In this document: positions 32,524-43,320 of the stretch, in pieces | Numbering within the stretch: the stretch's first letter is position 1 | Layout of the letters: each line of letters starts with the position of its first letter | Assembly (NCBI RefSeq): GCF_027270315.1 | Contig: NZ_CP114413.1 | Location: forward strand, 9,557,722-9,621,721 | Length of the DNA: 64,000 bases | Direction: 5' to 3' | Source: Streptomyces cinnabarinus | GTDB lineage: Bacteria; Actinomycetota; Actinomycetes; Streptomycetales; Streptomycetaceae | Notes under the pieces: generated by a model | Told to the model about the DNA's origin: nothing | Seen by the model: only the letters and a program-made list of their open reading frames with translations | The model's database searches: none | Program-made: the position numbers and the translations under genes

Positions 32524-35478
32524 ATGGAGCTCTTTCGATTCGTCGCGATTCGCGCACCAGACCCCGCACCGGTCGGAACGGGCATCCCGCTCGCCGACCC
32601 CTTGGATGCAGCCGGGCCTTCGGGGGGCGACCCGATCAGGGCGCTTCGATCCCTGCTGCGGCAGGGGAACGCCTTCACAGACCCGGACGACGTACCCGAC
32701 GCCGCGAACCTTTCCGGTCTGGCCGCCGCCCTCGCCGACCCGGCGGACAGCCGGGCGCCTGCGGACATTGTCGCCGCGGTGTTCGACAGCCCCGCCTCCG
32801 ACGTAGTCCGCGCCCCCTGGGACGACCGCCGTGCCCAAGTTGACTACGGGCTACTGATCGGCAAGTGGCTGCGCCCGCCCCAAGGGCCGCAGCTTGGTGA
32901 ACTCGCGAGGCTGCGGCGCGCGATGACCGTGGTCGAAGCAGTGGCCGCCAACGACGCCACCACCCGGGACGAGGCCGAGAGCCTCATGACCGCTCCGCTG
33001 CTGCTGCCGCCTTCCCTGGCAGCGCTCGGTTCGGGTGGCGAGGGCGGCGACCCTGCACCCGCAGACGAGTCAGCCGACGACGGTACATCGAACAGAGGGC
33101 CGAATGTCGACGAACTGCGCGAGAAGGTGCACAGCCTGGGCCATGCAGTTGACGAACTTCTTTCGGTCTCCCCGGGTGACCTGGTCATCCCCGAGCGCCC
33201 CGCGGCCAGCGCCGTAGGCATCGGCGCGGGCGGCGAGCCGGCATCCACGGGGAACGGGGCGTACGGATACGGGTGGCGGGATGCCTTGTGGAGCCTCCTG
33301 GGGGGCGTCCGGCCGAGGCCTCGTACCCCCACGCCAATCAGCACCCGATCGGAACGCTACCTGCTGGTGAAGCCGAGCGCCGTCAGCCAGCTGTCTCCCA
33401 CCACCCGCGCCGTTCTCGCCGACCAGGGGATTGACCCGGCCAGAACGCCACTGGAGACGGTAACTGCACGGCTGCAGCGCGCACGCCGGGAGATGACGGG
33501 CACGCTCCACGCCCGCTCGGCAGAGTTGTCCACCCGCGTCACGATGGTTCGCGCCCGGACGATGCTCCTGGGGACCGTGCATCCCGTCGGCCTGACCGCC
33601 CGGCCTGCCACGGCAGCGCCGCCCGCCCCGGATTCCGTACCCCCCAGCCTCATTACCCCTTCCGGGGTGGGACAGCTGCTCGTCGTGCGGCAGCAGCTCC
33701 TGGGGTACGAGGGCGGGGAGGTCTCGCACATTGAGAACGTCCTGAAGGGCGAGACCAAGGGACGCGACCACACCCGCCGGGTGACCACCGAGGAGGTGTT
33801 CGTCACCGAACGGGAGAGGGAAACGGCTGAGGAGCGGGATCTGCAGGCCACTGAGCGGTTTGAGATCGGCACCGAGGCCACCGACGTCCTGGAGGAGCGC
33901 AAATCTGGGGAGGGGCAGGTCACGGTCAGCAGCAAGTACGGGCCCAGTGTGGAGGTCGACGCCTCCGCGGGCGCGGCGGTGTCCAGTTCGCGGGAGCGGT
34001 CGCGCACGGTCGCCTCGGAGTTCGCCCGCGAGATCGTCGACAAGGCGGTGACCCGAGTGACGGAGCGGGTCCGGGAGCAGCACACCCGGCGGCTGGTCCA
34101 GGAAGTCGAGGAGATCAACCGCCATGCGGTGGACAACACCGGTGGCGACGGTGACCACGTCGTGGGCGTCTACCAGTGGCTGGACAAGGTCTATGAGGCC
34201 CAGGTCTTCGACTACGGGTTGCGGACTTTCTACGACCTGCTGGTGCCCGAGCCCGCGGCCCTCTACCTGGCGGCCTTCCAGCGCAACGCGGCCACCCCGA
34301 CCATCGCGCCGCCGCCGGAGTTCACCATCGGCCCCGCCGACGTCGACGAGGGCGCATACGCGGGGCTCGTCGCCACCTATGGCGCCACCGGCGTGGCACC
34401 GCCGCCGGAGGAGTTCCGCACCGTAGGGGACACCCTGGTGGCCGCGCGGGAGGAGAAGGTCGACGGCTCCCGCCTGGTGGAAGAGACGCAGATTCCCATC
34501 CCCGACGGCTGGGAAGCAGTGTCGGCCTGGATCACCTGGGATTTCTCGGGGACGCTTCCTTACGGCTGGCTCACCACCGTGGTGGGCAACGTGCTCCAGC
34601 CATTCGTGGCCCCGAGCCAGTACAGCGGGACCACCAGCATCCCCATCGACCCCCCGGTCACCGGATCCCTACCTGCGGCGATTTTCGCGGCCCACTGCTC
34701 CGGTTACACGGTGAGCGTCGAGGTGAAGTGCAGGCGCACCATCCGGGCCATGGATGCCTGGCGCATCCAGACCTATGAGGCCCTCGCCCAAGCGCACGAG
34801 AAGTCGCGGAGCGCCTATGATCAGGCCCTGGCCCAGGCGGGGATGCAGGCGGCGCAGCAGGCGGCGAGCCGCAGCCCTGCTGCGAACCGGAAAATCGAGG
34901 CCGCTGAGATGAAGCGGGCCGCCATCACCTTGCTGGCGAACGCCAACCCGGACTTTGACGCCATCGATGACGCGCCGCCTCAGCCGCCGCTCGTGGACAT
35001 CACGGCAGCCAGGGCCAGCGGGCCCCTCATCCAGTTCCTTGAGCAGGCGTTCGAGTGGGAGCACATGTCCTACCTCCACTACCCGTACTTCTGGGGACGC
35101 CGAGAGCACTGGACCGAGCGCATCACGCTGGAGGACCAAGACCCCGACTTCGCCACCTTCCTCACCTCGGGCGCGGCCCGCGTCTCCGTGCCGGTGCGCC
35201 TGGGGTTCGAGGATGCCGTCGACCACTTCAGCCACACCAGGATTCCCTGGCTGGACGGTGATCTGCCCACCATGACTGACGACCTCTACGTACCGTTCGT
35301 CGAGGAACACAAGCAGCAGCTGGGTGCGCCGGACAACGAAGTCCCCTTCGGTGCACCCTGGCGAATCCAGGTCCCCACCAGCCTTGTCCTGCTCCGACCG
35401 GACCGTACCCTGCCGAAGTGGCAGAAGACCAACGGGGACTGGTCGGAGGTGGACCCTCCGCCTGGCGTGGGCATCTAG
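32524..35478 (+). CDS. Large uncharacterised protein with charged coiled-coil region
   Basis: 984 aa, no named domain recognised. The N-terminal ~250 residues are Ala/Pro-rich with a predicted helix around RGPNVDELREKVHSLGHAVD. The most distinctive part is about 390-590: GEVSHIENVLKGETKGRDHT, a long Glu/Arg-rich coiled coil, then FAREIVDKAVTRVTERVREQ and VVGVYQWLDKVYEAQVFDYG. A second helical region lies near 755-800. The C-terminus has the aromatic block EWEHMSYLHYPYFWGRREHW. No signal or membrane segment. I recall similar large proteins in distant bacteria without known function. Start chosen for the GAGGG site 7 bp upstream. The Het-C-like gene follows 13 bp later. Confidence 0.65.
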   Translation: MELFRFVAIRAPDPAPVGTGIPLADPLDAAGPSGGDPIRALRSLLRQGNAFTDPDDVPDAANLSGLAAALADPADSRAPADIVAAVFDSPASDVVRAPWDDRRAQVDYGLLIGKWLRPPQGPQLGELARLRRAMTVVEAVAANDATTRDEAESLMTAPLLLPPSLAALGSGGEGGDPAPADESADDGTSNRGPNVDELREKVHSLGHAVDELLSVSPGDLVIPERPAASAVGIGAGGEPASTGNGAYGYGWRDALWSLLGGVRPRPRTPTPISTRSERYLLVKPSAVSQLSPTTRAVLADQGIDPARTPLETVTARLQRARREMTGTLHARSAELSTRVTMVRARTMLLGTVHPVGLTARPATAAPPAPDSVPPSLITPSGVGQLLVVRQQLLGYEGGEVSHIENVLKGETKGRDHTRRVTTEEVFVTERERETAEERDLQATERFEIGTEATDVLEERKSGEGQVTVSSKYGPSVEVDASAGAAVSSSRERSRTVASEFAREIVDKAVTRVTERVREQHTRRLVQEVEEINRHAVDNTGGDGDHVVGVYQWLDKVYEAQVFDYGLRTFYDLLVPEPAALYLAAFQRNAATPTIAPPPEFTIGPADVDEGAYAGLVATYGATGVAPPPEEFRTVGDTLVAAREEKVDGSRLVEETQIPIPDGWEAVSAWITWDFSGTLPYGWLTTVVGNVLQPFVAPSQYSGTTSIPIDPPVTGSLPAAIFAAHCSGYTVSVEVKCRRTIRAMDAWRIQTYEALAQAHEKSRSAYDQALAQAGMQAAQQAASRSPAANRKIEAAEMKRAAITLLANANPDFDAIDDAPPQPPLVDITAARASGPLIQFLEQAFEWEHMSYLHYPYFWGRREHWTERITLEDQDPDFATFLTSGAARVSVPVRLGFEDAVDHFSHTRIPWLDGDLPTMTDDLYVPFVEEHKQQLGAPDNEVPFGAPWRIQVPTSLVLLRPDRTLPKWQKTNGDWSEVDPPPGVGI

Positions 35479-35491
35479 AGGCGCGTAGTCC

Positions 35492-37330
35492 ATGGGTGAC
35501 CTTGACTCCCACGCCCACTGCTCGGTGTACACGGCCGGACAGCTTGATGCGGCCCTCCCCAGCGGATGGCTACCGTCCGCCTTCTCCACCTACCTGGAGG
35601 TGGGCAACTTCCTCACCGACCTATCGCAGTTCCGGGACCCCTTCGGCTACCTCTTGGGCCGACAGACTGCGGAGCGCGAGGTAGGCCGGGTAACGAAGCA
35701 GGTGGCCGATTTCGACCTTTGGGTCGACAATATGTTCGGTGAACTGAAACCGGGCAGCTACGGATGGCTAGGCGAGTTCTTCACCCGTTTCGCAGCAGCC
35801 GCCACCTACGTGTCGTTCGCCGACAACTCTGACTATCTCCTGGTGGATGAGCTTCCGCCGCTTCCACCCCGGGACGTGAAACTCGCCTTCGACTGGGCCT
35901 TCACCTTGCACACTCCGCAGTACTACCCGCATTTGCATCTCGACCTCCCGCCGTTCCGCTCCGCTTCCCATCACCGCAACTCACTTATCTACCGCACAGG
36001 CACGAGAAGCGTCCTGCGCTACCTCGAGGAAGACATCGCTTACCTATCGGAGGAGCTTTCGAAGCTTGAGGCGGCCTGGGCCGGCGACATCCGTCGGAAC
36101 AAGCCCGACCCACACCGCTTCCATCTCGTACGGCTGGGAAGCCTGCTGCACGCCGTGGAGGACTACTACTTCCACTCAAACTTCCCAGAGTTGTGGCACT
36201 GGCAGCGGCAGCGGGTCCAACACCCGGAACTCCAGCCCGACCAGCAGCCCGACTACGACGCACTGATCCTGCACAGCCTCGTGGCCAGCCTCACCCCGGG
36301 AACAAGACCAAGCCCTCAGTCGCGCCACCGGCTCGCCCGGAGACTGAAGCGGAGACTCCGCTACCCGGTTTACGAACGGGGCACCCTAGGGTCGCGTACA
36401 TCCTCCGAGCCAGGGAACACCTTCGCGTACACCGGCGGATTCGGGAAAGACGACATCTACCACACCCTCGGCGGCTTCCTGGAGTTCCTCGAAAGGAGGT
36501 TCACCGCCGAGGGGCTCACGATACTCACCAACAGCGACCTCATCCTCGTCCGGCTTCTCTTCAACAGTCAGGCGCGCAGAGACACCTACCAGCAGGACCA
36601 GTCCAGGAAGCATCTCAAAACACACCTGCAGCAGCTGCAAGACGACCTGTACCTCAACCTCATCAACGTGCTCGAAGAGATACACGTGGTGCCGCCGCAG
36701 GCGGCAGCGGAGCTGAGGGAGGCGTTCGCACTGGACCGGCAGGTGGACGAGTCTTTCAGCAGTGTTCTGGAAGAGATTTCGGAAAAGTCATTCAGCCTGC
36801 CCGGACCAGGCGGCGTGCTCATCAACCTGCTCGCGCAAATGCAGAGGGAGCGCGACAGAAGTGCCCAGCAAGCGGCGAGACTCAATCAGATGGAGACGCC
36901 TAAGCTGGACCGGGCCACCGGCAACGGCGCCTCCCAGGAGAACATTGGTTCACACTCGTTGATGGCCAAAGACACCCCCGGCAGTGCACCGATGTACGGC
37001 GAAGCGGCAGCGCTGGCCAAGCACGCCTCTGCCTCCATCGCCACGACGCTACTGCAGCGCCTCGCGAGCAACCCTGACCTGCTGACCGGCATTGACTGGA
37101 CGCTCGTGCTGCGCCACTACCTCCGGTTTCCGCGCGTCGTCCCCTCCGCGTGGGAGAGTACGGTCCTCCACCGGTTCGCAACCAACCCGGCGGGCTTCAC
37201 CCAGCCGCCGCTGACCGACATCGCGGACCGGCCACCACCCGCCCTGCTGCAGGGCGCACCGCTGCGGGCACGACGTGATGGGCGGACCCGGCTGGAACTG
37301 GAGCGCCGTTATGACGCCATGAGTACCTGA
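35492..37330 (+). CDS. Het-C-like protein (zinc-dependent phospholipase C-type fold)
   Basis: A 612-aa protein. Near residues 210-235 it has LVRLGSLLHAVEDYYFHSNF followed by PELWHW, the His-rich motif of fungal and bacterial Het-C proteins and related zinc-dependent phospholipase C-like folds; DSHAH at the N-terminus may add ligands. The rest is helical (KHLKTHLQQLQDDLYLNLIN) with an Arg-rich C-terminus. Fungal HET-C acts in heterokaryon incompatibility; bacterial homologues are little studied. It starts 13 bp after the 984-aa gene and must share its transcript. A membrane-acting effector with the first protein as carrier or partner is conjecture. Confidence 0.6.
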   Translation: MGDLDSHAHCSVYTAGQLDAALPSGWLPSAFSTYLEVGNFLTDLSQFRDPFGYLLGRQTAEREVGRVTKQVADFDLWVDNMFGELKPGSYGWLGEFFTRFAAAATYVSFADNSDYLLVDELPPLPPRDVKLAFDWAFTLHTPQYYPHLHLDLPPFRSASHHRNSLIYRTGTRSVLRYLEEDIAYLSEELSKLEAAWAGDIRRNKPDPHRFHLVRLGSLLHAVEDYYFHSNFPELWHWQRQRVQHPELQPDQQPDYDALILHSLVASLTPGTRPSPQSRHRLARRLKRRLRYPVYERGTLGSRTSSEPGNTFAYTGGFGKDDIYHTLGGFLEFLERRFTAEGLTILTNSDLILVRLLFNSQARRDTYQQDQSRKHLKTHLQQLQDDLYLNLINVLEEIHVVPPQAAAELREAFALDRQVDESFSSVLEEISEKSFSLPGPGGVLINLLAQMQRERDRSAQQAARLNQMETPKLDRATGNGASQENIGSHSLMAKDTPGSAPMYGEAAALAKHASASIATTLLQRLASNPDLLTGIDWTLVLRHYLRFPRVVPSAWESTVLHRFATNPAGFTQPPLTDIADRPPPALLQGAPLRARRDGRTRLELERRYDAMST

Positions 37331-37417
37331 GCCACTGACCTTGGGGGACAGTCCACGGCAGGGAGCCTGACACCGTGGCCGCTCGGCACCAGAGTGGGGC
37401 ACCGATCCGAGAGCTGA

Positions 37418-37714
37418 CCTGCGGCGTACGCCGTCAATGCGGCTGTAGAGGCGGCCGACCCCCGGCACACCATCGCCCGTCTGTCCGCCGACCGCATCTG
37501 CCGGCACCTCGCGGCCCGGTGGGGTCTTCAGGCGTGCGCCGGGCGGCCCGTGTTGGACGCGGCGGCCCGCGACCGCGCATTCCGCGACTTCGCCGGGGCG
37601 GTCGAGGTGGCCCGCGCGTTCTACCTCGCCGCTCGCGCGGACACTCCGGCCGTGCCCATGGAAGCCGACTCGTGCGCGAGCTGCCCCGCGGCCATGGCCA
37701 GGGTGCGGACCTGA
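37418..37714 (+). pseudogene. C-terminal fragment of an unrecognised protein
   Basis: A 98-codon frame without start, opened by a stop at 37415. The residues AVNAAVEAADPRHTIARLSA, then DAAARDRAFRDFAGAVEVAR, look coding and it ends ASCPAAMARVRT. Its last 94 bp overlap the end of the convergent MFS gene. Confidence 0.4.
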
Positions 37715-38700
37715 CGGACCAGCAGAGGCACCACCGCAGCACACACGATCACCACGGCGCCGCCCGCGAGGGTGGCACGAACCCCCACAGCGCGGGAGAC
37801 CGGGCCCGCGAGGAGGTAGCCGATGGGCACGGGAACGAGCTGTCCGAGCGTCGCATACGACAGGGCGCGGCTGAGCCGGTCGGCCGGGATGCGTTCCTGC
37901 ACCAGGCCGGACCAGACGGTCATGCTGACCGCCAGGCCCGCCCCCGCAACCGCCGTCGCGGCGACGAGCACCGCCACCGGGACGTTGGCGGCCATCGCGG
38001 CGAGCGGCAGCGCAAGCGAGTCGGTCCCCGCGCACACCACCCGGCCGACCATGCGGGGCCGCCACATCAGCGCCACCGATGCCCCGGCCACCAACCCGCC
38101 CGTGAACCCCGAAACGACCAGGCCCCACAACGCCGCGCCGCCGAGGAACTGCGCGCCGTAGACCGGGCCGAGGAGCTGGTACCCGACCAGCCACACCGGC
38201 ACGACGAGCGCGCCCTGTACGACCATCACCCATAGCCAGCGGCACGAGCGGAAGTCCGTCCAGCCGTCCCGCAGATCGGCCACAAACCCGCTCTTCACCT
38301 GCACCGGCCCCGGCTTGAGGTCGATCCGCGCGAACAAGGCGGCGGAGGCGGCGAACGTGACCGCGTCCCAGCCGATGGCCCACGCCGACCCGAACGCGGC
38401 GACAAGGACACCGCCCAGGGCCGGGCCGCCGACCTTGACGAGGTTCTGCGCAATCTTCAACAGCGCGTTCGCCGCGTGCCGCGCCTGCGGCGGCACCACC
38501 TCTTTCACGATGCCGCCCGCCGCCGGGATGAAGAACGCCGCGGCGGCGCCGCAGATCCCGGCCATGAGCACCAGGTGCCACACCCGGGCCGCCCCCGACC
38601 ACAGCAGAACCGCGGCGAGACCCTCGGCCACGGCGCACCCCACGTTGGACCACACCATGACCCGGGAGCGTGGAAGCCGGTCGGCGACAACACCGCCCAC
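37621..38700 (-). pseudogene. MFS transporter lacking its N-terminus
   Basis: About 359 residues of a major facilitator. It starts within the loop after TM2 (GGVVADRLPRSRVMVWSNVG), so TM1-2 and the true start are missing. Following hydrophobic segments include AAAFFIPAAGGIV, ALWGLVVSGFTGGLVAGASV, LAAMAANVPVAVLVAATAVA and AVVIVCAAVVPLLV, consistent with about ten helices. The architecture suggests a drug or metabolite exporter. The cut lies near 38705, next to sequence with no coding character. Confidence 0.7.
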
Positions 38701-38899
38701 CCGGAGGGGTTACCGACGGAATGCGGGTCGTGGGGTGACGGAATGAGGCGGGGCTGAGACGGAGCGAGCTAGTTGTCGTCAACCCGGCACGCTGACCAGC
38801 GGGTTTCTGGACCGCTGAGCACGACAACTGTCGTCAGATTCGCATTGTTCTTGGCGTCTACCGCGCGTATTGCAAGCAAGGCGGGCAAGGCCAGGACTG

Positions 38900-38976
38900 A
38901 CCATCCCCTCGTAGCGTGGAGATCGTGATTGCAGGGGAAGTAGGGATTCATGGGGTCCACGCTACGAGGGGATGGT
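38900..38976. repeat. Perfect 21-bp inverted repeat with 35-bp loop
   Basis: Arms 38900-38920 and 38956-38976 (centre ...CTCGTAGCGTGGA) are exact reverse complements. They lie 87 bp upstream of the membrane-protein gene, after a 100-bp stretch with two more TTGTCGTCA-type repeats near 38770-38840. It could form a long hairpin in RNA or DNA or be the relic of mobile-element ends. The gap 38701-39062 holds no gene. Confidence 0.6.
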
Positions 38977-39062
38977 CGCACGCCGGGGAGCGGCCCTGGC
39001 TCGGGAGAAGTCGAGTTAACGGGCAATTGCGTTGTGAGCTCGGCCGCAGTAGCTTCACGGAA

Positions 39063-40175
39063 ATGCTCGCGAGCCTTCTACCAGGCCTACGGGACCTCCG
39101 TACCCCCTTGGCGGTGGGTTACTTATGGCTGGCATGCGCCTGGTTGTGGTTCCACGACACGTTGCCGCGGCGGGAGACAGCCCACGGCGCGATCGCCGAC
39201 CTCTACGACCTCGAGGGAATCCTACCGGCGGCCGCCCTCTTGGCTGTGCTGACGTTCTTCGCCTATTTCCTGGGCTCGATTCTTGTGATGGATATCGCCG
39301 AGGCGCGGTGGCTCGACGTGGTAAGACCCAAACGGACAGCTTGGGAGGCGGTCGCTGATCGATTCCGTAACCGCCTCGACGACCAAGAGGGCATGACGTC
39401 GACGCGGTACATGGCGGCGGCTGACGCATGGCGACGTGCAGCGCCCTCCCGCACGGTCAAGCGGGTCACGCTGGCGACTGGCGGCGATGCGACATCGGTG
39501 CGGAGTGACCTGAAGGCCATGGCCAGGGGTGTGGACTGGCTGGAACAGCGGCAGGTCACCTTTCTCGGGGATGCCCCCCTCGACACGCCAGCTGATGGGA
39601 TCAGGTTCTCGTACGGGGACGAGACGGATGATGGAGTCAGGATCGTCTATCAATGCTTGACACTGCGGGTAAGACACGAGGGCAGCTGGAGATGCCGGCA
39701 TTGGGCTGGGCCCCCAGTAACGGGTGGGGCGTCTGTGGAATGGCCCAGCTCTGAGCTGCCCGTCGCCTACGACGCCCTTAAAGACATGCCCACCCTGGCG
39801 ATCGCCACTCTATGCGCTCTGCGGTACGAACTACCCGACCTCGCGACCCGGCTGCTTATCGAGCGGCCAGAAATATTTGATCGGTACGACCGGCTGCTCG
39901 CAGAGGCGTCTATCCGCATCAACATATGTCCACCGATGGTCGCGCTCGTGGCCACGCTTGCAGTGCGCTCTCACGTGCTGTGGTGGCTCGGGCTAACGAT
40001 GTGCGCCGCGCTTCTTTACCAGGGATTCATCCACCGGTCACAAGCCGCTGCGGTCGTGCTCGACTCAGTCGCCACCCGACTGATCGAGTCACCCACGATG
40101 CTGGCGGTGGCCGAGGCTCAGCACGGCGAGCCAGAGGACAGTAATCGTCCCACCATCTCCCACAGCCCAAGCTGA
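39063..40175 (+). CDS. Hypothetical membrane protein
   Basis: A 370-aa protein. Two hydrophobic segments near the N-terminus (TPLAVGYLWLACAWLWF, LPAAALLAVLTFFAYFLGSI) and two near the C-terminus (MVALVATLAVRSHVLWWLGL and the following VRS-to-YQGF segment) bracket a soluble middle with an amphipathic part (WEAVADRFRNRLDDQEGMTS). No named family is recognised. Composition is less GC-rich than nearby genes. It is followed by 280 bp with nothing identified, then an IS1182-type element. Confidence 0.55.
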   Translation: MLASLLPGLRDLRTPLAVGYLWLACAWLWFHDTLPRRETAHGAIADLYDLEGILPAAALLAVLTFFAYFLGSILVMDIAEARWLDVVRPKRTAWEAVADRFRNRLDDQEGMTSTRYMAAADAWRRAAPSRTVKRVTLATGGDATSVRSDLKAMARGVDWLEQRQVTFLGDAPLDTPADGIRFSYGDETDDGVRIVYQCLTLRVRHEGSWRCRHWAGPPVTGGASVEWPSSELPVAYDALKDMPTLAIATLCALRYELPDLATRLLIERPEIFDRYDRLLAEASIRINICPPMVALVATLAVRSHVLWWLGLTMCAALLYQGFIHRSQAAAVVLDSVATRLIESPTMLAVAEAQHGEPEDSNRPTISHSPS

Positions 40176-40455
40176 TGCGTGGAGTGCTCGAGGTGGCCAA
40201 GCGACGGACAGAATAGCCAACAAGCATGCTCAGTCACACCACGCTCCGGTGGTGAAGCTGCCGGGATTCTCCCCATGGCATCACGGGACCATCACACACA
40301 AAGGGCTGCGAAACCGCAGGTCACTGAATTCCGTCGGTAGCCCAGGAGCAGAAGGATCTGTCGCCGTTCCGTGAACCGGTTCAGAGACCGCCGACACAGG
40401 AAGACTCGCTGTTCGATCTCTAATCCATTTACCCAGCGTCACCGATCACACAAGC

Positions 40456-42373
40456 GATGCTGTTGGCGATCTTCATTCGTCCTGGTGAAGTCCCTTTGAG
40501 ATTCGCCCTGTTGATCAAAGCGTCGTGGTCCGCTGGTCGGGTGCGGGGTGGAGCGAGCGGTCGGGGGTGGCCGCGGTGGCAATGGGTTCGGCTTCGGGGC
40601 GGATGGTCCCGCCGCTGACGGTGCGGATGGCACGGGCGAGCAACCCGCGAGGCACAGTGGCGATGTGGGTGCGGGACCGGCTGGATGAGCTGTTCACGGA
40701 CGAGGACTTCACCGACTGGTACCCGTCCGACGGACGCCGGGGTCTGTCTCCGGCCCGGCTGGCGATGGTGTCGGTGTTGCAGTACGCGGAGAACCTGACC
40801 GATCGGCAGGCGGCCGAGGCGGTCCGCTGCCGCCTGGACTGGAAATACTGTCTTGGGCTCGAACTGGACGACCCGGGCTTCGACTTCTCGGTGCTCAGCG
40901 AGTTCCGGGACCGGATGGCCCGGGACGACCGGGCGGACCGGCTGCTGGCCGTGATGGTCGACCGGCTCGCTTGCGCAGGTCTGGTCAAACGGCGTGGAGC
41001 CGTGCGAACGGACTCCACCCACGTGCTGGCTGCGGTCCGGACGCTGAACCGGACGGAGTTGGTCACCGAGACCCTGCGGGCTGCCCTGGAGCAACTCGTC
41101 CTGGCGGACGGGCAGTGGCTGGCACCTCTGATCACTGCGGACTGGGCGGACCGGTACGGGCGTCCGGCTTTCTACCACCGGCTCCCCAAGGGCAAAGCGG
41201 CCCTGGAGGAGTACGTGCTGCAGGTCGGCGCGGACGGGCTGGGACTACTGACGGCCGTCTTCGCTGACGATGCCCCGCCGAGGCTGCGTGCGCTGCCGCA
41301 GGTGGAGCTGTTGCGACAGGTGTGGGTCCAGCAGTACTGGCACGACGGCTCGGGTCGGCTGCGCTGGAGGGACCCGAAGTCCCACAGGGACCGTCTGAGC
41401 CGGCGTGACATGGCCCGCACGGCCGCGCTGCCGCCGGGTGCGGAGGGACGGCCGGACCCTGACAAGGCCAGTGTTCCGTGGGCCAGCATGGAGATCGTCT
41501 CGCCCTACGACCCGGAGGCCCGTTACTGCCAGAAGCTCACCGCGGCCGGGAAGAAGCACTGGATCGGCTACCGCGATCACCAGACCGAGACCTGTGACGA
41601 CGGCCCGCGCGTGATCGTGCAGGTCATGACCCACCCGGCGCCCGAGCAGGACATCGACGCGCTCGACGCGATTCACCAGGCACTGGTCCGGCAAGGCTTC
41701 ATCGGTCTGGAGCACTTCGTTGACGCTGGATACGTCACCCCCGAGTCGATCCATCAGGCGGCTCACGCCCACGGCTTTGTGCTGACCGGTCCGGTCCGCC
41801 GCGACCCCCGGGCCCGTGAGCATCCCGGCTTCACCAAGGCGGACTTCGTTCCCGACTGGGAGGCGCGAACTCTCACTTGCCCCCGGGGAGTCACCAGCCC
41901 TCCGTGGAAGCCGACCCTTGGCGACGGGCACGAGCGGTTGTCCGTCCTGTTTCCCAAGCCCGCCTGCCGCGCCTGGCCCCGACCGGCTGAAGTGCACCGG
42001 CAACGCCGACGGACGGGGCCGTCACATCATCCTGCTGCCCGAGCACCTGCAAGAGATCCAGACTCGAGTCCGGCGCGAGCAGGACACTCCTCGGTGGCAG
42101 CAGCATTACGCGGTCCGCGCCGGCTGCGAGGCCACCGTCTCCGAGACGGTCCACGGGCACGGGCTACGGCATTGCCGTTGCCACGGAATCGCCAAGACCC
42201 ACGTCCAGCACGTCCTCATCGCCGCCGGAACCAACATCGTCCGGCTCAGCGGGCACTTCCCACCAGGCACCATCCCGCCCCGGCCACCCCGTCGCACCAG
42301 CCAATTCCAGCGCCTCTGCCGGAACTTGACCCAATGAAGATCGCCAACAGCATCCAAGATCTGTGCCAGAACC
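40456..42373 (+). mobile_element. IS1182-family element with frameshifted transposase
   Basis: A perfect 22-bp inverted repeat (40456-40477 and 42333-42354) bounds the transposase gene. At the right end the sequence continues with CTGGCACAGATC-type bases (in reverse) to 42373, shared with the small element at 15487-16116. The corresponding outermost bases at the left are not conserved, so the left end may be damaged. Confidence 0.75.
40582..42337 (+). pseudogene. IS1182-family transposase, single frameshift
   Basis: The first frame covers the N-terminal domain (LSPARLAMVSVLQYAENLTD) and the catalytic aspartates in GAVRTDSTHVLAAV and HFVDAGYVTPES. Near 41978 one extra base shifts it; the rest (LKCTGNADGRGRHIILLPEH, then CEATVSETVHGHGLRH with the Glu) is in the next frame to 42337. 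Everything else appears intact, so the decay is recent or the shift is a sequencing error. Confidence 0.8.
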
Positions 42374-42413
42374 GAGTTTTGAGAGTGCCTGGGTGTTTGC
42401 TTCGGGAGCATCC

Positions 42414-42704
42414 TCAGTGCTCACGGATCCTTGACCACCACCAGCCGCCCACGGTGGAGGCGTTCACCGGCGCAGGATTGGGCAGCGTGCGGCGCTCGAA
42501 CTCGTCGTCGATGCGAGTGATCAGCCGGCCGAGATCGTGCTGGGCACCGTGAGGGAGGTGAAGCGTGACCTCTTCCAGGTCATCGGGGGCATCCTCCATC
42601 TCCAGTCCGGGCTGCCAGGCCTGGGATGGGTTCAGGTAGCGGCCGGGTTGTCTGAATGCCCACTCGAAGCGGGTGAGCGCGTCAGCGACTGTGCCAGGCC
42701 GCAT
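42414..42704 (-). CDS. Small hypothetical protein
   Basis: A 96-aa protein starting MRPGTVADALTRFEWAFRQP and ending GGWWWSRIREH. The middle (LEEVTLHLPHGAQHDLGRLI, then RIDDEFERRTLPNP) looks globular. It lies 40 bp from the end of the IS1182-type element. I do not recognise the family. Confidence 0.5.
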   Translation of the reverse strand: MRPGTVADALTRFEWAFRQPGRYLNPSQAWQPGLEMEDAPDDLEEVTLHLPHGAQHDLGRLITRIDDEFERRTLPNPAPVNASTVGGWWWSRIREH

Positions 42705-43320
42705 GCGTTCATCCTCGACGCGGCGGACAGCTGTACGAGTCTTCGCGGAAACGCTCCGGATTCGCCGGACTGTAACGTGTCTGTGTGGCCGCCACGGCTC
42801 GGCACGGACGGTCTTCGGGTGCCTATGCGGCATCGCCCTTTCTGATCAACATGCCGCTGTTCTGCAGCGGACGGGGCTGGCTCCGCATGCACGATCGAGC
42901 TCCCCGTCACTTGGGGTGCTCGTACTTTTCACCAACCTTCACGCGTTTGCCGGTCACGGCGTGATGCCGAAACCCGCCGACATGTGCTCTCGCTTGAAGC
43001 CTGCGCAGGTGGCGAGGGGGTGCGCATCGTGTTGTCGGCGGGGTCTGCCTCGCTGGTTGCGCCCTACGTCATGTGTCTGTCCTGGAGGTCGTCCGGCTGG
43101 GGTGGCCGTTTGTGTGGATGGTCCGGAGGCGGCCGTGCTGCGGCCGGTTTCCGGGCCGGTTGTTCGGCGGATTGGTCTACCAGGGGACGTTGATGGCCCT
43201 GGTCAGGACTGGGTCCAGCATGACTGCCGCCCGCACTGGTGCAGGGCGCTGGCCCGCGGGGCTGCCTGTCAGAGTGTGCGGGGAGCGCCGGCGGGCGGGT
43301 GCGGATCCCGGGTGCGTGGA
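42705..43320. other. 616-bp gap without recognised gene
   Basis: Between the 96-aa gene and the end of glpK. Frames present are short or antisense-like. No repeat, RNA gene or terminator was identified. Confidence 0.4.
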
